Below are positions 49,811-61,800 of a stretch of 64,000 bases of DNA, one piece after another. The position numbers and the translations under genes were made by a program. Origin of the DNA: Cruorifilaria tuberocauda (Eukaryota > Nematoda > Chromadorea > Rhabditida > Onchocercidae); the NCBI GenBank assembly GCA_013365365.1, contig JABVXU010000213.1, positions 1 to 64,000 on the forward strand, in the 5' to 3' direction. Every line of letters begins with the position of its first letter. Within the stretch, counting starts at the first letter, position 1. Below the pieces are notes generated by a model that had not been told where the DNA came from, did no database searches, and saw only the letters and a program-made list of their open reading frames with translations.

Positions 49811-52800
49811 ATGGCTGAACCTCCCATGCCTGATTTGTCACATCTAAGTGCTGAGGAACGTCAAATTATTGAAGAAGTATTTCAAAGACAACGTGCCGAA
49901 GAGGAGAAAGAAACCCAGCTTAGCCAGTAAGTTCCATAATTTATAGCGATATATCATAAAAATTAATTTGATTAAGTTGTAAGAAATAAATATTTCAAAT
50001 TAATAATCACTTTAATTTTTTCTTTCAATTTCCCGCAATTTCGGGCATGTATTACTTACCTGGCAAAGGATTTTAAATTGAAATTGTAAGTATTGGATTG
50101 AAAAGTCTGTCTATCAATGGTCATGAGATGGATGATAACATGTGCTTGAGTCATAGCACAATGTCATTCTTCATTTCACTTTTCCCACCTCCAATCCTCT
50201 TATTGTATCACTTAGCAAATTATCAGATCATTTCCTCACTGTTAAGGAGGAAATAACAATTTCACATCTGTCAAACAGCCGTATTTTTCCATCATTAATA
50301 TATTAAATGCTTTGCTTGATTAATGAAAATAGTTAATTATTCATTTAATCATTTCCATACTTCATAAGTGATTCATCAATGTGAAAACATTACAGAACTT
50401 TGAAATGATTGTGATAATTTTAAATAATAATAATAAATGAGAGAGAAGGAGAGGGAGCGATAGAAAGATAAGAAGAAGGAAGGAAGGTCAGAAGAAAGAG
50501 AAAGGAGAAAATTTACATAATTGAAGTTTTTGATAAAAGTTAGTTGAGGGTGTAATTTTAAGATGGGAAACTATTGATCATATTTGATTGGTAAGGAGTT
50601 TTTTTAACTGTTTTAACAAAACGATATAAATAATTGAAACGCAATGAAGTAACTGATTGTTATAATGTGATAAAAGGAAAAATATTCTCAATGGACATAT
50701 TTTTGTAGAAAAGCGGATCAAGAATTAGAAGCTATCGAAAAGCAAATCAATCAACGGAAAGAGATCGCTCAACGTCTTATTGGAACACAAGATGATGCCA
50801 TTTGTCAAATTTGTCAAAAAACGAAATTTGCAGATGGCATTGGGCACAAATGTTTTTACTGTCAGTTACGATCATGTGCTCGATGTGGCGGTCGTACTAC
50901 AAGTAGAAATAAAGTTCGTACAAATAAATTTCTCTCAATTTAATTCAATTATTTTTTTAACCAGTAAATTATATATACATATATTCGCTTATTTACTTAT
51001 TTTAGCAAATAGATAAATATTATCCGTTTTATACATGTATTTTTATTAATTCCAATTCTGAAGTTTCCTGATTTTAATTGTTACTATGAAAAGAGTTATT
51101 TTTAGCTATAATAATGATAACTTGACCATCGATTTATATTATGCATCTCGTAATAAGAAAACATTCATATTTATCTAACTGTTTTGTTTTAATGAGATCT
51201 TTTTCTTTGATAAACAACCATGATCAAAAGAATGGTGGGTTTATTGAGTACTTTTAAGGAATTTTTATGACTTACTTTTGATTGCAAAAATGCTTAAAAA
51301 CAGTTAATAATTTAACTTTCATTTTTTATAAATTAGGTTTCTTTGTTCTTTTTCTACTATTAATTATTCAGAAAAACTTATTCTTAATATCTATAATTAT
51401 TTGTACTGACATAGCTAGTTAATGCAACAGTCAAGTAGAACTATTTATGAAAAGTTTATTCTACAAGAAAAAGCATTTCCAAAAGATTAGAAATGATTAG
51501 AATTTTGTAGAGAAGGAAATTTGTTCAGATTTTTAAAATCTTCAAAGTTAGCTGCATCAATCCTATCACTAAATATTGCCTCTTAAAAATATTTTACTTT
51601 TTTAATATTTCTACAAACAAATTCTTCACAACAAGAAATGCATAAGGTTTCATGTTAACGAGAATTTTCAATTATTGTGTTTTTTAAGCCAATTTGGGCA
51701 TGCTCTTTATGCCAGCAAAGACAACGAATTCTCGCAAAAACTGGCAAATGGTTTCAACAAGGAGCGATGGCCGATGAAACAAAAGGAACTGTCAGCCCGG
51801 GAGATATCAGGTTAACTATTTCGGAAACAGCTAGCCGCTTAAGCTAATTAACATAACTAAGATTTTATTATTAAATAATATTTATCAACAAATAATTTTT
51901 ATCTCGTATATAACCGTAATATATTTCATTATTAAATTTGTCATTGAGAAAAATATTCTAAAAATTATTCAGCGAAAAATTTGTCTGGTATTTTGGCAAA
52001 AAATTCCAGAAATAAATGACTGAAATATATGATGATATTTTTGAATGGATGAAGTTGAATGAAATAGAAAAGAAATGGATGAAATTGAAATTGATAATGA
52101 ATGATATTTTCATCGTTTAATTCTGTCGATATCGTCGATTCCTTCAATATTTATTTCTTTTTACATTTTTTAAGCTGACCATGTCTTTTTTGTCTTAAAT
52201 CATGATCATTTAATTTTGCTATTTATTGAATCGAGTCACTGTGAAGGAAAAAAGCTTAAATGAACTTTTCATTCCAAAATTCCACACATTGAAAAGTTTT
52301 ACAAATATACGATATTAAGACAGTAAAACGAAAAGTAAGGATTAGCACTGTATTCGTAACTTACGTGTGAAATGAAATCGTCAAGTAAAACAAAATTCAA
52401 AAGCAGCCACCACAGCTATTCTCAAGAGTTTCCCATTTCGATATGCTTTATTTTCCTTTTTCTCTCTGTTCATAGACCTCAAAAGTTAATTCGTTGTATG
52501 AATCGCTTGAGAGATTTTATTTAAGTTATTTCGTTAAGTCAATTATCCATTTCTCCATTATGATTGATCAACTGAACAACGAGAAAGCAAATTGCTGGAT
52601 AAGAGAGAGAGAAGTATTGAAAGAAAAAAATGACGTTTTTTATTACCAAGTTTAACTTATTAACAACGACGTTTCGCTAATGAATACAAAATGAATGTAA
52701 AACAGGAATTCAGCATTTCATTACCAGTATATAAATTTGTTCATGAGACAAATTCCATCTAACATTTATAATATACAATGAAATGATTTGAAGTCCGACA

Positions 52801-55800
52801 TGTTCCGGACCGCGAATGTCAGTACCATCAGTAAGCCGTAAGAGTACTGTGGTAAGCCGGACTAATGGACCACATTCGACAGTTGCTAGTCATGCAGGAT
52901 CAAATATGCAAACGCCTCCAGTATCCATTGCTTCTTCTAATGCTAAACAGTACGTTCCTGTACAACAAGTACGATCACAACCACGAAAACCGTTAAATTC
53001 ATCGATCAAGCGACAAACGACATTTTTACGACAACCATCTCTTGAAGTAAATTTTGTTTTCATTTTAGCATCACTAATTATCATCTCTCATTCACCACTA
53101 AATTATTTCATTGTTGAAAATTAACTAAACTAAAAAACTGAAATTGAAGTAAAATTAAGTAAATGCTAATTCGTAATTGATTCTAGACGGAACGTCGAAA
53201 TGGTACAGCCGAATCAGCAGCAGGTCATACGCATAATAATTTGAAGCAGAATTATGCTGAAGAATGTTCGGCAAATAGATCAATGAGTGTTGAAAGTTTC
53301 GAGCAAGTTTTACGATCAGATAATAAATTATCACAACAAATGAAACAAATTCCACATACTAACGATCGATTGACGCAAAATGAATCAAATACTGAAGATT
53401 ACGCAAAAAATAGGACTAAAAGTGCTGAAAATTTACGACAACAGTCTGATAGGTCATTTGATGATCAGAGTCAGAGGTAACATTTCCTTTATTTCAATTT
53501 CAAATTCGAATGAATTATTTGCCATATTTTTGAATTTTACCTTGATTCAATGACAGGTATTGTGACTAAATGATGCAATTTTTGATGAGTAAAATGCACA
53601 TGTATATTCTTAGGCGTAAATTCTGGACTAGATTTCAGATATGCTTTTGAAAATCTTATCTGTAAATTAATCTAATCAGATCAAAAATTTTTTTTTCTGG
53701 CCATTTTGAACTAGTTAGAGCTGTAAAAGTTGTTTACAGCAATATAGAACTTATGTTACAGAAATGCGAGTACCAGGATTGTAGATGATAAGCTATCACC
53801 TGATACGTTTTTTCAACCGCATAATAGGTGTGAATTTCTCATTCATCATTTAATAATCGGAGAGAGAAAAAGTATTGATTAGTAGTTTCATTCTTTCATC
53901 ATTACTTCAAATGTTATGAGAAAGAAACAATTATCGTTATCAATTTCAAAAATTGCTTCTAGTATTATGGAAATAGAAGTGGAAGGAATAAATGCTACTA
54001 TTTCGAATTAATAAAATAATAAATTCTTCAAATATTTAACAGTTTGTCCTATCTATTTGTTAGTTTGTGTCAAAATAAATTAAAGCTAAAAATAAATTTA
54101 TTTTTGATTCATTGATATCTATTACTTTTCTTGTTATTTTTATTTCAAAATAATTTAAGAAGAATTTAAGGTACCAGTCTCAATCGGATGATCACGTAAG
54201 AGATGAGGAAAACATAAGAGAGCAAAAAGATTTGGAAAGCGGTTCACAAACTAAAAAGTATACATTTTTATCTATTATTCTTTTATAATTTATGTTTTAT
54301 AGCTTTTGAATTTCGTTCTTTATTTTCCTCATATTAAACAATTCATCTGATAATCGAGAAAAAAACCTAAAATTTGCGTATCTTCCTATATATATATGTC
54401 TAAACTAAATCAATAATATTAAAATATCCAAAATAAAAAAGTGTCAGGTAGCTTTTAACTTTAAACATTTCATAAACATCCCATGTTTACTTATGTCATT
54501 TATTGAAATGTGATTGAGAAAAATCATTTCAAGCAATTTAATAGTGAATTATTTGCCACTGTGTTTCTGAAAGTATCGTCAAAGATATTTTCATGAAAAA
54601 CACCGCATTAATAAGCTTCATATGTTGTGCTATGTTTCATTTATCAATAAATATTGACAAGCTATAATAATTTTTAATCAACGCTAAGTCAAAAATTTAC
54701 CAAATCAGAGAAATTAATTTTTGTTCTTTTCGAATGATTGCCATCACAATTACAATTGCATAAAGTCCGTTCACTTAACTTGAAACTAAAAGTAATTTTA
54801 AAGTAATTCTGATGTAAATACTGAAATTATGCATTTATCGTCCTATCATTCAAATATATCACAAAAGTTTGTATTTTAAATGAGTCATTTATAATTACTA
54901 TTTTTAAGCAATCGAAGTGAGATTAACTTTTTGGAGTTTTTCTTTTTTAAAGTTAATCTTCTTTCATATTTAATGAGTAATGCATAATGTTTCAACAATT
55001 CCGATCTTTTTTTCTCCAAACTTCCTTCAGTCATTCTGACCTTTAATCTTTTTCATTTAAATCACTTACTTCTACAATGTCGAGTTTTTCTCTAAGTTAA
55101 AGTGGAAGAAGAAAGTGAAAAAAGTAGAGATTAACTTAAATTTGTTTATTGAAATATTCAATTTCTAATCGATTATCACCCTTTTCAACTTAATTTTGAA
55201 AGTTAACATGAAATTAATTGCTGAAACTTTCTGTGCGTATGTTTTTGTTGTTTCCTCTTTTTGAATTAAAAAATTAAATATTCTGATGAAAAATAGAATT
55301 TAGACTATCATGAAAAACGAAATTAAAAATAACATTGGGCTTCCGTTTTCCTTTTCCTCTTTCTGTATTCAAAAAATAAAAATGAAATTTCGCATACATA
55401 TTTTTCCTCATTAATCGCAACATCAAACAATTTATATCAGTCCGTTTTAAAAAAAAGTGAAAATTCATTTACACAAATAGAATTTACAAATATTATTTCA
55501 TTTCGTGAAAGTTCCTTATTGATCGATTCGATTCGATTCTCTCAACGTTTTCTAAAATGACTCACTGTTTTTAAAATTGGAAAATCCCTATCAATGAATC
55601 ACTGCTAATATCTGATATCTTTAAGTATACGTTAATTAGAATATCCTTCCATAACCATTACTGTTATTTATAATAGTAATGTTGAGAATAAAATAAACAA
55701 CGAAATAGATGGATATAAAATTTCAATTTCTAATAATCATCCTAATTTTCCAATTATAGTAAATTTTACTTCCAAAAATTATTTACAGTTTTGTTTAAAT

Positions 55801-58800
55801 GAAATATTAATCGATTAAGTCATTTAATGGTATAAAATACTGTTGTATTTTGATTATAGTCAGTATGACATCGTTCAATGAGGTAATGATATCGTCTGAT
55901 ATTATCGTTATGCTGTAAAAAATAATTGTTAAATCGATCGTTGATAGATGATTTGATAGAAAGTGCCAAAGTGGCAAAGAAAAGAAAGCAATTAAATCAT
56001 TGTATCTGTTTATTAAAATTACAGTATTATTTTGTATGATTCGTTTTGCAAGATTATATTAATGTTTCTTGATTAAATTTAAATCTTCATTATTGTTATA
56101 AATCGATTTTAAACAATTTTATGCCGACACTTGCATGACATATCGTATGATACAATGTATTTGTGCTGTAAACGTAAAATATTTGTTATCACCTCAGTTC
56201 ATTCTAAAAATGTTAAATTATTAAAAAATTTCATTCAATCAATACAGTTAATGATATTTCTCATCATGTGACAAATTTTCAACAAAATGCTGCGACATTA
56301 TGTGATTATTTATTTGTTATATTAGTTATTTGATAATTAAAAATGAAGGAAAAAGTTTTTGTGTTAAATTTTTGAAAGATAAAGAAATAATTTGTATTTT
56401 GTTCAGGAATCCATGTTCGAGTGTTGTTGTTAGCATAAGTTCAGGAGATGATGTTGCCGAATCATGTCGCTCACGTATTACTCGTGAAACTGATTCTAAA
56501 CGAATCTCTGCGCCTGCTACAGCTGAGGTGTGCTAATTATAAGTATTTGATGATAAAATGAAGAAGCAGTCAATCATTCATGTAGACGTTTCGGAGAAAT
56601 TACTAAAATATTTGCAATATTGATGTGAAAAAATTGATTTCAGCAGCAGGTTCATGCGTTACCACCGGCAACGAGCAGCATGTTTTCAGTAGGAAGACGA
56701 AAAATAAGACTTCCGAGGTTAGGTTTATTTACTCAACGCTTATTCATTCATATTTTGCTTATATGATGCAAAATGATTAAACTGAAAATGATGAGATATC
56801 GGTAATTAAAATATTCTTATCAACTATTGAACAACTTCTATTGGACCAATCTCTCATCAATAATTTTTGTTCATTGAATTTAAACAAACTCTTCATGATA
56901 TGATTGAAATCGACAACATCAAAGTTCAGCGAAAGATACCTTTGAAAAGTTGTTTCGTAATTATACATGGAAGTCTCAAGGTGGAATATGTTGATTCCTA
57001 AAAATCTTAACCTTGACGCTTGATAGACTTTACTGATAGATTAATGTAATAATTCCTCTAATGATCATAACAACTGTGAAATACTTCTTTGAAAAGTTAT
57101 TTCTTTTGAAAGTATGCTAATTTACATTAATAGTAAAATTTTGAATGTATCAGCTGAATTTTTTTATTAAAAATTTGGAAAATGAACTGATGCATTCTTC
57201 GCATGCGCAAATATTCTTCAAGTTTTCAGATAAACTTGACTGCTTCAATTTTAAGCAAGCTATTGCGTAAAAGAAAAACATTAGCATGTTAATTAAGAAA
57301 GTTAATTATTTAATTTCATAGACAACTTCGTTCGATGTCTTCATCTGAAGATGAATTACCATCAACATCAAATGATAATAATGAAGAAGTGCTACCACAA
57401 ATTGATACAGAAATCAGTTCCGAAAAAGGTTTCATTTACTTCACAACAGGAAATTAAGCATTTCATCCAATTCATAATATGAAATTAATCAATTATTAAA
57501 TCACTGTTTTGGTTTTATAGAATAATCTCAGTATGATTTATACTATAAATGCATTGTGGTGATATTGAAAAATAGCTTTACAGATATTCTAAGGTATATT
57601 TATGGCTCACAAAAAATGCGGAGTGGACGTAAATGTTAGTTTTGCCCAACGAATTTGTTTAAATTTTGTTTTTCTTTGTCCTTTATTCATTTTTAATTCT
57701 TGCATTGAAATTTTGCTTATGGCATATAGTCATGAACGTTTTGTTTTTGCTTCTTATTCAGAATATTAGTAGCAGTGATAACAACGATAGTTTTCAGGAT
57801 AATTCAATAACTCATCTATAGACAAATTTTCTATTCATCTCAAGAAATCATGACAAGAAAATGTTAACACATTCAACGTAATGATTGTTAAGTGTAATTA
57901 GGCGATTAGATAGACATACTAAATTGATGGTAACTAAATCACATTTGACATATTTTTTATGTCATGTCGTTGAAAAAAGTTTTTTTTTTCTCTCTCTCTC
58001 TCTCTAAAATCTGCTGCTTACAAAAAAAGGAATTTGGTGTGCAATATTGCTTACACTCTTCTCTAATCATTTTGCCAACTTTAATTTATGAATATCTGCG
58101 AGAATAAATATCTGTTCATTCCATCCTTTCTCATCTTACTTTCTCTCTTTCCTCTTCAATTCACACTTTTATTCACAAAAAATAGAATAAAAAATAATGA
58201 AAACCGCTCATTTATTATCATTATCACTTACATTATCATAAATAGAAGTAGTAATCATTAAATGATAATGGAAGGAAGGATAATATATCGTAAGCTACTT
58301 TTTGAAAACTGGAATAATTCGATGTCACCAAATAATAATTAGCCTTAAATGATCACACTTCTTTATATATATTATACAGTAAATTATTTAACCTGATTTT
58401 AATTATCCTCTTCGATTTTGATCACCGGTATAATTTATTTCATATCATTTTAGTACAGTTTCATTAATTAATTAATGTTAATATCTATGAAATTAATGAA
58501 TTTAGAACTTTTTAAGTTTTAATAATTTTTCAAATCAGTAGCAAGATTCGCAAGATAAGTTGAGTTCGATTATATAGTTTACCTATTTTAAAAATCATTC
58601 ACATCTTTTTTATTTTCAATAAAAGTTCATATGTAAAGAAGTTCATTTTCAATCTAAATATCAACAATAAATTAATTTTTTAGATAAAAATAAGTAATTG
58701 GCGAAATTAATAAATAACTGAGGAAGTTACCAAAGAATGTTGCTAAATATGTTTATTATAAAAAAACAATAGTATTATCAATTTAGAAAATTTCGATAAG

Positions 58801-61800
58801 AGAATGGATTACCATTGTTTGTTATTAATATTTTATAATCATATATTATTGTTTTTGTATTTAGTTTCATCCGACTCAAGTCGTAAATTCCAACGTAGTA
58901 CCGAAGTGATGAATGTACCAGTGGTGCAATCAACTATTTTACCTGGTGATATCCTTGCGGCTAAAATACGTACCTATCTTTCTGTATGTTTATACATATT
59001 TTATTTTGAAAGAAGTTGATTGTTTTTTGATCTTAAGCTATTACAAATAAATGGGTACTTTCTGACTTTTTAACACAACAAATTTTTTATACTCACTAAG
59101 TAATATTATCCGTAAAACTTGAAATACTAATTTTTTTCTAAAATATATCACAATTTAAGCATCCCGTAACCTGGCAGCCATCAGCAGATCAACATCGCCT
59201 AATCGGACACATGGTTTTACATAAAGGGAGTGGTACGCAGGGAGATCTTGGTTTAAAGGTTTTTTTTGTTTTCAGATTAGTTTCACATTTAATTTTTCTT
59301 AATAATTTCTGAAATTTAGGAATCATAATGATCAGATACATGTGGAGAAGAAAGGGAACTAAATATAAATTTAAATTGAAAAAGGAAAGAGAGAGTTATG
59401 CTATGGTTTACTCATTCCATGCTTTTAAGTTATTGCTGCTGAGAAACGAAAAACGATTATATATTCTTATTAAAGATTGCATATGGACAATACATTCATT
59501 TTCGATCTCATTTTTTGTTATTTATCTCTTCAAATGAAAATTACCACTGAATTGTTAATTGAAAACTAACGTTTGATGTGCATATCTTATAGACAAAAAA
59601 GTAATATGCAGAAGAAATTTTCAAAGTTTGCATTTGATTAAAAATTAGACACATTTAGCTACCATAATGTTAAAGTTCCGCGCAGCTGAAAAAAGGAAAA
59701 CTTTTCCTGATATAAAGTTATTTAAATAAAAGATGTATTTGTAATTTGCATTTCTTCAATTCCTTTTTGCCATCTTTACAAGGTATCATTTGAAATTTTA
59801 ACATAATTAATATGATAGTCGAATCCTTTACTCTTGAATTTTCTGCTTTTTTTGTCTAAAAAATGTCAAAGGTATCCTAATTCACGCTCACCAACACATT
59901 ATTTTAAGAAATAAAACACAAATTGTTTGTTTAATTAACGATATTTAATTATTTTTAAATAGTGCTTAATAATTGATATTTATATATCGGGTTCATACTA
60001 TAGTAACTGTAGTGAAAGCGCTAAAATCAATAATTTAGCTTTGTCTAAAATCTAAACTTGCTCTTTTGGACTTTATGGGTCGAAAAATAATTTATTTGAT
60101 AATCAAAAGAATTCTATGAAATATAATCCTAATTTTGACATTTGAACAATAATAGCAATTCCTTTTTTCTTTTTTTAAATTAACAGAAACATGTGAAAGT
60201 GAAAGCGTCGAATTATTTAGCGGAAAATATGAGTACTATATATAATTTATAGTTGATTAAGCCTTTTTTAGGATATAGTGCTACTCTATTGAAGCATTAT
60301 TAGGCGCAAATATGCTTTTATGAACTGACAGCCATAAAGAACAGCTCATATTTGAATATGTGCTCTCATATGAACAAAAAAGTATTTATTTCTAACATCC
60401 ATTTGCATTATATTATTTCTAAATTTCCTATGCATTAAAACTCATTAACTGAGTTGAATAATTGTTGCTTTGTAAATGTGATGGGAAGAGAGGAAATTTT
60501 CCTTCGAATATAATTTCTACATCAAATATAAATTTGCCATTGTAAGTTGTCAGAAATTTTTATTATTGAAAAAATTTAACGTATTTTTAGACTTCAAGTA
60601 ATAAATTTTTTTAAGTCAGAAGATGAATTATTCATTCATTTACATCAAGATCATTTTATTATCACTGATAAGGATCTTTTTTAGTTTTGGTATGAAAGAA
60701 GGCTTAAATGATGTGAGATTTTTGAAATAATTAAAATTGTATGGTATAATTCAAATCAAGAAGATTGAAAACGAACAGAATTTAACAACTTTTGGTCAAT
60801 TTATAAAGATCAAACTTTAGTTTAATTCTCAGACGACAAAAACCAAGAAAAAAGCATAAGATCTGCTCAATGACTATTCTACCTATAATTAACGTTTCCT
60901 CTTTAAATACTGGAAAAGGACCCAAAAATGTATTGCAGGAAAGAGTGGTTGAATTTATTAATAATTATTAATCATTGCATTGAAATATTGGTACCACAAA
61001 TTGGAATTCCTAAAATTATGAGGGAATTTCGGTTACAGTCATTTTGATTTTACTCGAAACAATTATTTTAAGGTTGTTGGAGGTCGGCGATCAGACACTG
61101 GTTGTTTAGGCGCATTCATCACACGAGTTAAACCCGGATCAGTTGCCGATACAGTTGGTCGTCTTAGAGGAGGTTTATTTTACATATTTCAAGGATAACT
61201 TATTCATAATTCAGTTGTTTTTGTATTTCAAACCACTTTTCAAACATTTCGTAATGAATTTAAAAAAAAATCATGTGACTGATAACATGATAAAAGAATA
61301 ATAAAATGCAGAAATATTGATATCATACAATTTCCTTGCTAATTAATTATTAACAATTCTCAATTTACTTAAATGAAAAGCGGAAAAATTAACTAAAACA
61401 TCACAGTAGCGAAATTAAGAGAGATGTGATAATTCCAGGTGATGAAGTGTTAGAATGGAATGGTCGCCAGCTACAAAATGCTACATTTGATCAAGTGTAC
61501 GATGCGATAAATTCATCCAGAAATGATACACAAGTTGAACTGATCGTTTCACGTTCGATGAGGTAGTATTTACAAAGAAATTATAATGATAATTAAGAAA
61601 AATATTTAAAAAAAGGTTTCAAATTTATCTAATTTATTAATGTTAAATTAATTTTAATTTTGTCATTTACTACTAAATTATATATAAGTTTGATTTCTTT
61701 TGTAGACTAATTTTTCTGAATAATTTTCCATCATCAAATCTTTTTCAATTGTTTATTGTAATATTAGATGAGAATATAATAGAAGTTTTTTTTTGAATGC

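Noticed and set aside
57600..57640. Possible extra RIM exon (ctaag acceptor, gtaaat donor)
   Set aside because: Its inclusion would break the phase between the exons ending 57428 and starting 58865, which join in frame without it.
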